A stretch of 64,000 nt of DNA from Psococerastis gibbosa (lineage: Eukaryota > Arthropoda > Insecta > Psocodea > Psocidae): positions 43,559,039 through 43,623,038 of the forward strand of contig OZ020487.1 of NCBI GenBank assembly GCA_963971405.1. The letters run 5' to 3'. The number at the start of each line of letters is the position of its first letter. Position 1 is the stretch's first letter. The translations under genes and the position numbers were made by a program. Below, one piece after another: positions 21,810 to 31,129 of this stretch. Below the pieces are notes generated by a model that saw nothing but the letters and a program-made list of their open reading frames with translations, was not told the origin of the DNA and searched no databases.

Positions 21810-21978
21810 CAGCCTGATCGAGGCAATTATAATACCGGTATTTATTAAATCCCCTGGTAATAGAAATGTAAACAAGATAATTATATAATGGAAAGTGCTA
21901 ATCAAAATTTGTTTGTTTACAGTTATAATCCTAGGGTATTTATTTAACCCCGGTATTATAATCGCCTCGATCAGGCTG
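21810..21978. mobile_element. Family C palindromic MITE, copy 3
   Basis: CAGCCTGATCGAGGCAATTA at the left, inverted CAGCCTGATCGAGGCGATTA at the right. CAG flanks both sides (21807-21809, 21979-21981). It lies 9 bp from copy 2. Confidence 0.9.
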
Positions 21979-22064
21979 CAGAAATTGTAGGGTTAACGAA
22001 TATAAGCTCTGCTAAAACATATAATGTATAGATACCGCACTTCGTACTCAGGACCCGTAGGCAT

Positions 22065-22203
22065 ATCATGGCGATTATAATACCAGGGTTTAATTAATTC
22101 CCTGGTATTAAAAATGTAAACAACATAATTGTATAATGGAAAGTGCTATTCAAAATTTGTTTGTTTACAGTTTTAATCCCAGGAGTAAATTAATACCAAT
22201 ATC
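22065..22203. mobile_element. Family C MITE, diverged copy 4
   Basis: ATCATGGCGATTATAATACC on the left; the right arm is shortened (CCCAGGAGTAAATTAATACC). Same interior as copies 2 and 3. It lacks the right outer end. Confidence 0.75.
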
Positions 22204-22280
22204 TAGAGGAATTGAAGACAACGAGTGGGCTCGATTTCATTAATAGATAGATTGATAGGCTTCTTCTTAAGGTTACAATC

Positions 22281-22935
22281 TTAGCGATTGGTTGGCAGCA
22301 ACTCCCTGCATATCGTCCTCCAATTTACTCGGTCCTCGATCTTTCTCTTCAGTTCTTGATATGATATTGCCCCTGCGTCTTCTTTTACTTGATCCATGAA
22401 TTCCTTCTTCGGCCGTCCTCTTCGGTTATTTCCCTCTACTGTGCCCTCGATAATAGTGTGTACCAGATTTTCGTGCCTTAGCAAATGCCCCATCCATTTC
22501 GCTCTCCTGATTCGTATCTGGGCTACTAACTGTCTTTCTTCCCCGATAGCGTCTAGCACTCTTTCATTTGTCACATGGTCCCTCCAGCTGATCCGTAGCA
22601 TCCTTCTGTAACACCACATTTCGAAAGCTTCGAGTTTCTTTAGTTCCTTATCTGCTATAGTCCAGGTTTCACAGCCGTACAATAAAACACTCCACACACA
22701 TGTTTTTAGAAATTGCTTCCTGATGGTTAGTTTTATGTTATAGGATTCCAGAATCTTGGATTTTTTATTGAATGCCACCTTGGTTTGTTGGATACGGCTG
22801 TTTATTTCAATCGCTGAGCTATTGTCTTCTGTTATTGTGCTGCCCAGGTACTTAAATTGCTTGACACTGCTGAGAACTACTCTGTCAAGGGATGCATATG
22901 CTTGGCTAATGTCATTCTTCTTATAGGCTAGATAG
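22281..22935 (-). mobile_element. LINE relic: non-LTR reverse-transcriptase C-terminal region, open frame
   Basis: About 215 codons without a stop, ending at LLPTNR. Visible blocks in order are QFKYLGSTITED (thumb-region start), LLYGCETWT, FEMWCYRRMLRISWRDHV, RRAKWMGHLLRH and GRPKKEFMDQVKEDAG. This is the post-catalytic part of an endonuclease/reverse-transcriptase LINE protein; the catalytic YADD region is not present. The continuous 245-codon frame begins upstream in an antisense-joined SINE-2 piece, so the first roughly 30 residues (to SNRT) are SINE-derived, not LINE. Open but 5'-truncated, so inactive. Confidence 0.9.
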
Positions 22936-22939
22936 ATAT

Positions 22940-23025
22940 AATAATAATAAGGACTTTTTGTTCTATTACTAAGCCAACCTAGCGGAGTTAGGGCTATAAA
23001 GCCCTCTCTTACACTCAACTAGGAA
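22940..23025 (-). mobile_element. SINE-2 3' fragment abutting LINE
   Basis: AAGGACTTTTTGTTCTATTA through CACTCAACTAGGAAG: the 3' half of SINE-2 only, next to an (ATA)n tail and the LINE relic. It contributes the false N-terminus of the LINE open frame. Confidence 0.8.
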
Positions 23026-23673
23026 GATATAAAGATAGATATTTAGAAAATTCGGGTATTTCTCAAAAAAATAGGAGAATATACAATTTCAAGCTGTACC
23101 CCCTCAAGCCAACACTTGGGGGGGGGGGGTGGCACATAATCTATGTTACCTATATTACATTCATTATTACATTCAATACTTTACACGTGCTAGGGCCGGT
23201 ACAGCATTTCAGTTTAACTCAGATCTGTTACGACAGTCTGCAGGTATGTGTTACGTATGTAAAATTGTATATGTTAGAAAAGAGTTTATGGAAAAATCAG
23301 TTTTGTTCTTTAAGTTGAATAAAAAAATGCTGATGAAAATATAACTTTATGAGGGAAGGAAGCCTCTATATGGAGAACATTATGTAGAGTATTTTATCGG
23401 TCGTATAGCAGAATCCACCCTAAGGGATGTAACCTAATTGAGAAGGAGTGGCAGTTTTGCGAGATGTGACAGAACCATCGCTGAGGTTCGTATAATGGCT
23501 GTCATTTCACATTATATTCTACACGGTATATCAAAAAGTCACTTGAAAAAGATTTATTTCTATTTATTACGAAACCTAATGAAAATATGTTGACGTTAGA
23601 TTAGACCTTTCCTCCACATTTATGGAAAAAAATATACGCTACAATTTTTGTTCATCCATTTAAATTTTGACAG
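23026..23673. other. No gene recognised
   Basis: G run at 23120-23129. The GAGTGGCAGTTTTGCGAGAT block at 23446 repeats 21438. The frames here are unrecognised. Confidence 0.4.
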
Positions 23674-23681
23674 GATATGTA

Positions 23682-23846
23682 CAAGGCCGTAACCAGAAAT
23701 GTTTTTCGAGGGGGGGGGAGAGGTCCATCTAACATCACCGGAGGTGTGGTAACCTGTATCTAAAACTCCATTCTATATAGTGTACGCTGAAAATATTTCG
23801 GGGGGAGGGGGTCCGGACCACCTTGACCCCCCTCACTACGACTATG
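23682..23846. mobile_element. hAT-like MITE, family S-related, copy 3
   Basis: Starts CAAGGCCGTAACCAG and ends GACTATG; the ends are more diverged than in the 12.7 and 20.7 kb copies. GATATGTA flanks both sides (23674-23681, 23847-23854). The interior is G-rich (GGGGGGGG-type tracts and GTCCGGACC). Confidence 0.8.
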
Positions 23847-23994
23847 GATATGTACACGGATTTTCTGCTTTTTTTTGGATCATACTGCGCAAGCTACATA
23901 TCCGCCATTTTGCTTTTACTCATTGCACTGTATACCTCGTCTTGCCCCGGCGAGGGATCTCTACTTATCTAATCATGCACAATATCAGTGACTA

Positions 23995-24240
23995 AGGGTA
24001 GCTCCTACAAATTCCAAAAAACGTTCCTGCGGTAAACAGAATATAGCAAAATAAGACAAGGGCACTCTGTTGTTTTAGGGTTGGGAAACTTGAGGAACTC
24101 AATGAAGAGTCAACGGCAAAAGAATGCACTAGGCAACGGGAAACCACTGCATTAAAATTCCCTAGTGCAGTCATCATGACGAATATTGCCAAGATGATCG
24201 CCAATCTTCGATAAAAGAGGCATTAAAAGAAGAAGAAGCC
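23995..24240 (+). mobile_element. SINE family N, copy 2
   Basis: GAAGAGTCAACGGCAAAAGA, GGCAACGGGAAACCACTGCA and then GATCGCCAATCTTCGATAAA, GAGGCATTAAAAG and an (AAG)n tail. The last 40 bp match the 3' end of LINE M (CTTCGATAGAAGAGGCATTT then AAGAAG). Confidence 0.7.
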
Positions 24241-24494
24241 AACGCAACGGTGGCTTAAACCAGTGCGCTACTTGATTACAGGGGACAGACAGACAGACGG
24301 AATTAATACACAGACAGACTCGGTTTCCATCTATTCAACCCAAAAACAGCCGCATCATCACAGATTATCGGAAACTCCATAAAACCTCAGATATCAAACA
24401 CCCCTTTTCCCTTAACAGTAAAACGCACATAGACTTCAAGCGGGACAAGCTAAGTATAGGAGCATTAATAACATAACTTGCCAATAGAGAGCAA

Positions 24495-24650
24495 TACAAT
24501 TTTATGAGGAAGCTCCTTAGTCCCGCGATTCCTCCTTGCCAGCAAATCGAGAAAAAATAAATAAAACGTGATAGGAATTGAAAGACACGGGATTTGTGGA
24601 GCTGTGATTTTTTCTGAACGCTGCGTTCACAAACGAAACGGTCCAGCCAG
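24495..24650 (+). repeat. Family H repeat, copy 1
   Basis: Shares CCTCCTTGCC, then AACGTGAT-GGAATTGAAAGAC-CGGGATTTGTGG and GAACGCTGCGTTCACAAACG with 25335-25503. No frame is shared and the function is unknown. Confidence 0.65.
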
Positions 24651-24789
24651 TGGGCAGGGGACTGGACTTTGAAACAGAAGCACGTGGTACGCGACTCTAC
24701 TTAAAACCTAAAACCTGAGACCACCCAACCCTAATTGGTCCTTTTTTTTCGAAGGTACCGTTTTATACGTAGGGTAAATTAGGTAGAAG

Positions 24790-24905
24790 AACTAGAAAGG
24801 CCCGGGACCTCCTGCTTTACATACCCTCCGAAGCATGGCCAGAAAATGTAGCGAGTGTGGGTCTCGACAAAGTTGGAGTCTGTACCACTACTCTACGATG
24901 CCTGG
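24790..24905 (-). mobile_element. SINE-2 fragment (head half)
   Basis: Contains GGCCAGAAAATGTAGCGAGT and ACTCCAACTTTGTCGAGACC on the minus strand; the B box is damaged by a deletion. Part of the 65-codon frame 24835-25032 is this SINE read antisense. Confidence 0.7.
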
Positions 24906-24929
24906 CATATATATTCGGGTTTCCCCGAG

Positions 24930-25035
24930 ACCAGCAGAAGCTGTGTCCCAGACAGATCTCTCAGACACCAATGACAAGGCCGTCCAGGCCGCAATGATTT
25001 GGATCAACGTGTCACAGGCCCGAACACGTTAAGTA
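24930..25035 (+). mobile_element. Jockey-like LINE, extreme C-terminus
   Basis: The plus strand reads DLSDTNDKAVQAAMIWINVS, then QARTR and a stop. It aligns with the C-terminus of the 26.1-kb element (DLYDANDKAVQAAFYWNN, then ARTR, stop). It is a 3' remnant of the same family, later cut by a family G retroposon at its stop codon. Confidence 0.85.
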
Positions 25036-25296
25036 ATTTAATAATAATTATGACAGGAACGACTTTTTATGAGCCTAAAGTGGCCTATTGGTCCCTTGTC
25101 CAATGCCAACGACCCAGCAGATTTCAGACATTATCTGTATTGTTTCCGTATGCAATTTTGGTCATTGGAAAATTGGTATACGTCCCCGATGTCAACCTAC
25201 AACGGCCACCAGCGATAATGGACAAGCTCAGATAAGCTTACCATTAACGCAATATAACAAGCGCAAGCATGACTTAACCAAGTACAGATACGAGTC
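25036..25296 (-). mobile_element. Family G retroposon, copy 1, with 13-bp TSD
   Basis: Flanked by AACACGTTAAGTA (25023-25035, 25297-25309), an exact 13-bp duplication. The A/T-rich tail lies on the left, so it reads on the minus strand from GACTCGTATCTGTACTTGGT. The body includes GGTAAGCTTATCTGAGCTTG and CATTGGACAAGGGACCAAT. Other copies are at 44060, 46230 and 61670. There is no frame and no recognised promoter head. Confidence 0.85.
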
Positions 25297-25334
25297 AACA
25301 CGTTAAGTATAATCAAGTCTAATGCAGCGCGCAG

Positions 25335-25503
25335 TACGCGTCATCTTACGTAGACTTTCCAAGCGATGGTGGGACCTGCCCTTCGTCCCGCAACTCCTCC
25401 TTGCCCGTAATGTGATAAAAAAAAATAGAACGTGATTGGAATTGAAAGACGCGGGATTTGTGGATTTGTGATTTTGCTGAACGCTGCGTTCACAAACGAA
25501 ACT
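25335..25503 (+). repeat. Family H repeat, copy 2
   Basis: See 24495; the two copies share about 130 bp ending at GCGTTCACAAACGAAAC. They lie on either side of the LINE C-terminus and the family G copy. Confidence 0.65.
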
Positions 25504-25689
25504 GCGTGACCGATTGCAATCCAACCCGCTTCCCATTTTTATTGGCTTTGCTTCGCCACAGAGACTTTTTATTACTAACACCGGAAATGGTCGTATGTTT
25601 GTCACATAAACAATACAAACCAATTACCAATAAAATGGGTGTTATGAGACTGCCGGAGGAGGAAAACCTTAGTAGTATTGTAGTAGTAG

Positions 25690-25745
25690 TAGTCAGGACC
25701 CAGGCCGCAATTTGGGCCCATAGGTCCCCCAGTCGCACTAGTCGA
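25690..25745 (-). repeat. Family I repeat fragment
   Basis: The minus strand reads GACTGGGGGACCTATGGGCC, then AAATTG and GGCCTGGGTCC. The same sequence occurs at 56193-56219 and 56567-56595, where a SINE-1 has landed in it. Confidence 0.65.
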
Positions 25746-25949
25746 GCCCCACTGCTTAAGCGAATCACGCCATGGCCACGGGTTGGACTTCTGGAGCCCA
25801 GCCGTCAGTAGCAATAGACACCCCAGATGTTCTAGCAGTCTATAAGATCCGAAGTAAGATCGACCTTCACCGATCTGTTTAATGGATGAAAATAGTTTTA
25901 TAAGCAATTTAGTAAGCTAAAGATCATAAAAATAATGGGTTGCCTGAAA

Positions 25950-26060
25950 AAATCCTGGCCAGGGCGCCAGATCATATGGCACTGGGCGAGAATGTGCCAT
26001 TCATTTTCGGTCTCTATCGCACAATGCCGGCACACTTGCGCGCCCACCCACTGAAAATAT
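25950..26060 (-). mobile_element. LINE fragment with zinc-knuckle motif
   Basis: The minus strand reads VGAQVCRHCAIETENEWHIL, then AQCHMIWRPG. The C-x2-C-x8-H-x4-C spacing (CRHC...H...C) is the C-terminal zinc motif of R2- and related-type non-LTR polymerases. It abuts the 3' (TAAG)n end of the Jockey-like LINE and is cut on both sides. Confidence 0.65.
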
Positions 26061-26071
26061 ATAAACTTACT

Positions 26072-26852
26072 TACTTAGCGTGTCCGAGCAACACGCTTAT
26101 TATTCCAGTAGAAGGCGGCCTGGACGGCCTTGTCGTTGGCGTCATAGAGGTCAGAGGCTGTGCAAGGTGCCGGAAGGTTCGGGCACACCAGCATATGTGC
26201 GGGATCCTGGATTGCACCGCAATCGCAGGCAACGTCGTCAGGCGGTATGAGGCCCCATCGTGCAGCGGTGGTTCTGCAAAGAGGAGCTCCAGATCGCAGG
26301 CGATTCAACTCGCGCCAGATCGGAAAAGGTTGTTCGGAGCCAGACATCAAGCTCTCGTTTTGGTGTGGAATTTGAGGGTGGGCTTGTCGCCACATCAGAA
26401 GTCGATAGTCTTGGATAGAGCTTGGCAGAGGGTCAGTGGTTCGGAGAAAACTCTTGCGCGACGATAGACGTCGTGGAGCCGGTACTTGTCCGAACATGAC
26501 GTGCTTTCGGTCTTTTATTTGCCTCGTTCTTTCAGCGGCAGCTGCAGCCGATCTTCGGATGGATGGAGGAGCTATTCCGCAAATGGGGTACAGTTTTTGC
26601 AGGGGTGTGTGTTTGAGGCAACCTGTTATAGCGCGGACTGTTTCGATCAGAGCTACATCTACCTTCGGGGCATGGGCGGAATTATGCCATACAGGCGCTG
26701 CGTATTCTCCAGCAGAGAAGCATAAGCCGAGAGCTGTCGTTCTCAGTGTTTCTGGTTGAGCACCCCATGCGCTGCCGGACAGTTTTTTCAATATGTTATT
26801 TCGGGTGGATACCTTCATTTTCGTAGTCTCACAGTGTTTGTTGAAACTGAGT
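26072..26852 (-). mobile_element. Jockey-like LINE, C-terminal third of polymerase, open frame
   Basis: An uninterrupted frame of about 255 codons, ending RVARTR and a stop that overlaps a TAAGTAAGTAAG tail. Blocks in order: KVSTRNNILKKLSGSAWGA, TLRTTALGLCFSAGEYAAPV, WHNSAHAPKVDVALIETVR, GCLKHTPLQKLYPICGIAPP and the zinc motif CDCGAIQDPAHMLVC. These are the thumb and C-terminal regions of Jockey-type reverse transcriptases (family knowledge). The catalytic core is missing: the frame is cut upstream by an AT microsatellite. The complete lack of stops suggests a fairly young insertion. The plus-strand frames over it are shadows. Confidence 0.9.
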
Positions 26853-26853
26853 G

Positions 26854-26856
<3 letters not shown>

Positions 26857-26891
<35 letters not shown>

Positions 26892-26920
26892 TATATATAT
26901 ATATAATAATAATATATAAA
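26857..26920. repeat. AT-repeat microsatellite
   Basis: (TA)n interrupted by TTAATAATA at the truncated 5' edge of the Jockey-like LINE. Confidence 0.9.
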
Positions 26921-26984
26921 GGAAAACCTTACAGGTGCCCAAAAACAAAGTTCCTAGGAAACATTCCAGAACTATCTTCTTGCG

Positions 26985-27238
26985 TCGATTTATAAATTAG
27001 CAAAGCCTAAGATGGCTGAGACACGTCGTAAGAATGTCAGACGACCACCTGCCGAGCAAGATACCCAAAGCAAGCATGGCAGGAAGATGACTGGCGGGAC
27101 GTCCTCGAAAAGGCTGGAAGGATTAGTTAGAAACTGACCTCCGTAGATGGTGGAGCATCGTACAAAACCGAGAAAACTGGAGGAGTGCTGTCGACCGGTC
27201 AAAGCTCATCAAAGCCAGACAAGAAGAAGATAAGGTTT
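26985..27238 (+). mobile_element. LINE relic, C-terminal tail, subfamily with VQNRENWRSAVDRS
   Basis: The plus strand from 27007 reads LRWLRHVVRMSDDHLPSKIP, then LAGRPRKGWKD and RRWWSIVQNRENWRSAVDRS before KARQEED and a (GAA)n end. Two in-frame stops interrupt it. It is a different LINE subfamily from the one at 22.3 kb. Related remnants are at 46500 and 41780. Confidence 0.85.
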
Positions 27239-28898
27239 CTCCCGTCTGGTTGTCAGATATTATAGTATCCATAGCTGTTATTTCTCAAAAAGTTGGATAT
27301 CCGTCTCAAATTTATAAAAGTATCAGTATTTATCTTTATAATAAGTTAGTGCATGTGCGCCGTGCTCTGTGAACAGACGAGATGAAGTGGCTCGTTAAAA
27401 TTTGTTTATCGCTGAAAAGTTTTAATTCACTTTATTATTGCTTTCATTTTTCACAGGAGTAACGAAGATTAAGTGGTGCTGTATTGCTTTAAATGGTTAT
27501 TTTTTTTATACTAATTTCACCTCAATTGTTTTACCAATTTCTTGGTGGTTTGGTCTTCAATAAATTTTATCAAACGATTTTATTGACTTCGTTTTTTTAC
27601 ATGCCTTGTACGAGTATTAAAAATAATGTCATTCAGTAAAAATATCTGCTTTATTGATACTGAAGAATCTTTCAGATTATACAACCTTTTTTAGTATAAA
27701 TTAAATTCAATAATGCAGGTTTTTCCAAGCGGAGGTTCCCTCGCCAGAAACTGACAATAATGGGCCATGCAGGCAAGTATAGGTACTCAGTGACGAATTA
27801 CGTCAAAAAATCCATATTTACTAAAGGCTTCAAGCATAGGTAGGTAGGTCTACTGTAAATATATATAAAAATAAAAACCTTCAATATCACCGATATTTCA
27901 AATCAAATTTCCGCTTAAATTTAAAACTTTTTATTTAAAAAATATTTTTTACAAATTAAATTTTATGCAAAAAAATTATTTATTTAATTAATAAAAACAA
28001 AAAAATTTTACATGAAAATGCGGGATCTGTGGCTTTCGCCACACTTGTCACATGGTAAAACTGACACCGAATAATTGTCGCCAATCTGTGTCACAAAGAG
28101 GTACCTGTAAATATCATGTATCAAAATGCTCAGATATTGTTTTCTCATTGTCCTGGTATTTTTGACAGCTCTACTATTCATACCTACTTCATCGCTTATA
28201 AGATTTTTGATTTTTACACTTATACAGCTTTCCCCCTACGATCGTCTCTTAAAACTAGTTACATCGCTGTCGCCAACAGCCTCGACTAGGCATGACTTTC
28301 AGATTTATTTGTTGCCAATTCGCAAAACATCTAGAGAAACGTTTGGGAGCACTTGTAGAGAAAGCCCAGCATGTCTGTGTACCCCTTCTTGGCAACTTTC
28401 CTCTACTCCAGACGAATTATTATCATTTTTTTTTCTTTAATCCCAGAAAAGAAATTCTTGACTTCCTTTTTAAATGGAATTTCCCTTTTTCTTGGCATGG
28501 TTTCCCTTTCGCCAGCCTTGAAACTTTCTCCCCGTGTGTGATGATTAGTTATTGACTCCAAGCCCCTTTCACCCCCCCCCCCCCCACAACCAGGGCAAAC
28601 ACGTGTCAATAAAACTTGGCTCAAGTTAGTGGATTTTTGCGACCCTTTTTTATCCTATTATGAAAGCTCAGTTTTGTGATTGTGTTTTCTTTTTACACGG
28701 CCGGATTTTTCGGATGTTTTGCCGATCCTTTTTTTTTGTAAAGGGTTTCCTCTTCTGACTATACTTTTTTTACAAATGTTCCTGATTCATTTTTCAAAAT
28801 TCCCGTAGGCTAAGTGAAATGAACAGCATTTTCCCTAGAACCAGGTTCGGGAAGTGTACGGTAGGTGTAGACCACCGGAAGGGTCACGCTGTCTCTGG
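27239..28898. other. No gene recognised
   Basis: AT-rich. The largest frame is 104 codons at 28126-28440 (plus), with a hydrophobic start (CFLIVLVFLTALLFI) that could form one membrane segment, but nothing conserved is visible. C run at 28572-28585. Confidence 0.4.
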
Positions 28899-29315
28899 CA
28901 GTGCCCGAGTTGGCTCTGGGGCCAGAAGGGCTATGGCCCCAGGGCCCCCACAAAAAGGCGCAAAATACAAAATCACAATAGCGACTTCGGTGGCAAGCGT
29001 GCTTGTACTTGTGCAAGTGGCTACACACCTTGCGGTCGGAGACGTGATTGAAGAGGTTAATCGGATACATTCATTAAATTGTTTGCACGCGATTTAACCT
29101 TAAAAAAAAAATAAAAAAAATCTTGCCGATATATTTGGCGGGAAATTGGAACGTGCCGTGGCATTAACGATAAATCTATTCTATTTTCCATCCTGCGTCC
29201 CTATTTTATAAATGATAGTGGAATATTCGTGTAAGGGCGCAAGACTTTTCTGCCCGAGAAAGGGCCCCCACACAATTCCGGCCCAGGGGCCCCCACAAGG
29301 CCAAACCCGGCACTG
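28899..29315. mobile_element. hAT-like non-autonomous element with GTCTCTGG duplication
   Basis: Starts CAGTGCCCGAGTTGGCTCTG and ends GGCCAAACCCGGCACTG. GTCTCTGG flanks both sides exactly (28891-28898, 29316-29323). The GC-rich ends contain GGGCCCCCACA blocks. A family J element (about 28982-29110) sits inside. No transposase frame; the 92- and 86-codon frames are shadows. Confidence 0.9.
28982..29110 (+). mobile_element. Family J copy 4, nested in hAT-like element
   Basis: GGTGGCAAGCGTGCTTGTAC, then CTACACACC, GCGGTCGGAGACGTGATTGA and the ATACATTCATTAAATTGTTT block followed by an A-rich tail. It lacks the central CAACACAGGTACTAA part present in longer copies. Confidence 0.7.
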
Positions 29316-29513
29316 GTCTCTGGAGGTCAAATTTATTCACAAGAACGTTTTCTGAAAGTTGGTAGGAACGGAATATTACTTTCGGTAATAGTTAAGACAA
29401 TGAAGCCATTCACCTACAGTTCAAATCCCACTCCCACTATGGGTAAGTTGTAATACATAACACTGACAATAAATTAACTTTGGTAACCAGAGGTAACCTC
29501 CTTGTTCTAACCG
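29316..29513. other. Spacer shared in part with 59100-59150
   Basis: The inverted form of ATTAACTTTGGTAACCAGAG (29470 region) recurs after the hairpin relative at 59.1 kb, so the hairpin element extends at least to about 29450. Confidence 0.5.
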
Positions 29514-29649
29514 AAAATTAGAGGATTTAGAAAAACTGGGCTTGGCAGGATTCGAATCCACGATCCAGCGGTCAAGACGACGCCCCGGTTAGGCGTGGAT
29601 CGTGGGTTCGAATCCCGCCAAGCCCAGTTTTTCTATATCCTCTAATTTT
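29514..29649. repeat. Hairpin of two opposed tRNA-3'-half-like segments
   Basis: Arms of 53 bp (29514-29567 and 29597-29649) are inverted copies with about three differences, separated by 29 bp. Each arm contains a B-box-like GGTTCGAATCCC or GGATTCGAATCC facing outward after GGATCGTGG, as in the T-arm of a tRNA, followed by GCCAAGCCCAGTTTTTCTA. The element is either a head-to-head tRNA-derived repeat or a foldback transposon that captured tRNA sequence. No complete cloverleaf can be drawn from either strand. Confidence 0.7.
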
Positions 29650-29782
29650 GACAATTCACGGAATTAACACTATGTCGTCCATCGTATAGAGAACTTACTT
29701 CAGCCAATTAATAAAAAATATTATCGGATTTTGGGTTGCCATTATTGTTCGCTCCATTGGGTCATAACTTGGGGTTTAAAAT

Positions 29783-29925
29783 CGAAGCGGCGGGCCTACT
29801 ATGGTAAATATTTTTATCTTCACCTGGGATTACAAATGTAGGCAAGATAATTTTATGATTGAAATTTGTTTACATTTTTAACCCCAAGAATAAGTTAATA
29901 CTAAACGGCATAGTAAGTCCTCTGA
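29783..29925. mobile_element. Family C MITE, strongly diverged copy 5
   Basis: GGGCCTACTATGG and inverted CATAGTAAGTCC outer arms. The interior retains GCAAGATAATTTTATGATTG and the TTTGTTTAC-TTTAACCCC segment. The weaker similarity at 29990-30140 (ending CGGCACGGTAGGCC) may be a second such copy. Confidence 0.55.
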
Positions 29926-29939
29926 ACAATTTTAGAGAA

Positions 29940-29998
29940 GCCCTTGACTAGTATCTGTACTTGGTTAAGTCATGCATCCGCCTGTTGCACTGCACCGT
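29940..29998 (+). mobile_element. Family G 5' fragment
   Basis: GACTAGTATCTGTACTTGGT then TAAGTCATGC-TCCGCCTGTTGC matches the first 50 bp of family G (25296 leftward). It stops there. Confidence 0.65.
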
Positions 29999-30140
29999 GG
30001 TCCGTGGCCGTGAAAGCTTTTGCAGTTACATTAAAAATAAATTATTAGAGTAGCACTTAGCTTTCTAAAATTGTCTTGTCTAAATTTTTAACTCCAGGTT
30101 AAGTAATTATAAAACGGCACGGTAGGCCTGCATAGAGGAA

Positions 30141-30984
30141 CCACATATGGATAGAAATGCTTACAAATCCCATGTATGACTAATAAATAGTACTCACAAG
30201 CATTGGAGAAGGTAGCATTCCCTCAGGCAAAAGGTAAATAAATCATGAAACGCTAAAGCGAGGGGGTGAAAAGCCACCCCCTCATCTAGTCCACCACCAA
30301 CCGCACCTTCAACCCTGTGAAATGAAAATTTCACGACTCGGCCAGCTATATAAACCGTCCTTAGGGCTAGCCCAGGAAAAGGAAAAATGGAGTTAAAACC
30401 CCCCAAGGAAAATCTTCAGCCCCACACCCACTCGATACCTTTCTTGAAATTGAATGAAAATATGGAGAACACGACGGGCTTTGCCAAGGGTCCAAAACCG
30501 TAGGAGGCTGTGTCAACAAACAAATAAAACCTTGGGGGTTTGCCGGATGTAAATGTTATTGAATATATTCATGTAAAATAAACCTTTAAGAAGTAGGAAA
30601 ACAGCTGGAGAGCATGAAATTTTGGTTTTTTGAGCATAGATTTTCACTATCTTTGGGCTGAAGCCCAAAACTAATATATTGTGTGTTTCAGGACGAAATT
30701 ATAATTTATACATTTTTATTTTGGTAGAATGGAATTGGTACAATGTACTGTTTTGTTTTGTTATTTTTACATTATTATTAACCGATGAGCTCTTGAGTGA
30801 TTTCACCGTTTAATTTAGAATGAAAATAACCCATATAATACATAGCTCGTTTTCGATAGGGTTACCAAAATCTACAATATAATAATGTAAATAGATTATT
30901 TTGGTGTCAAAAATATACATTATTTCGAAGGCGAATGCATTATTTATTGTTGGTTCTTGAACTCAAAACAAATATTAAGTTACT
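30141..30984. other. No gene recognised; TATA-like motif
   Basis: TATATAAA at 30347-30354 with a GC-richer downstream region; a promoter cannot be claimed from this alone. The 70-codon minus-strand frame 30194-30406 is unrecognised. Confidence 0.3.
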
Positions 30985-31050
30985 TAGTGAGGCGACTGAA
31001 GATGTTATTCGGATACATTCACTAAATTGTTTGTACATGATTAGTTAAAA
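30985..31050 (+). mobile_element. Family J fragment 5
   Basis: GTGAGGCGACTGAAGATGTT, then CGGATACATTCACTAAATTG and GTACATGATTA. Confidence 0.65.
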
Positions 31051-31129
31051 AAAGGTAGATCCAACGGTTAAATATGAAAAAGAATTAAATTGCGCATGGG
31101 CATATACACGTAGGCTGTGTCAGCATGTG

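Noticed and set aside
22396-22611. 71-codon plus frame
   Set aside because: Shadow of the LINE reverse-transcriptase tail on the minus strand.
25940-26467. 175-codon plus frame
   Set aside because: It is antisense to two LINE coding segments whose protein motifs are clear on the minus strand.
29540-29635. Functional tRNA gene
   Set aside because: B-box-like segments are present on both strands, but no acceptor stem, anticodon arm and A-box can be assembled into a cloverleaf.
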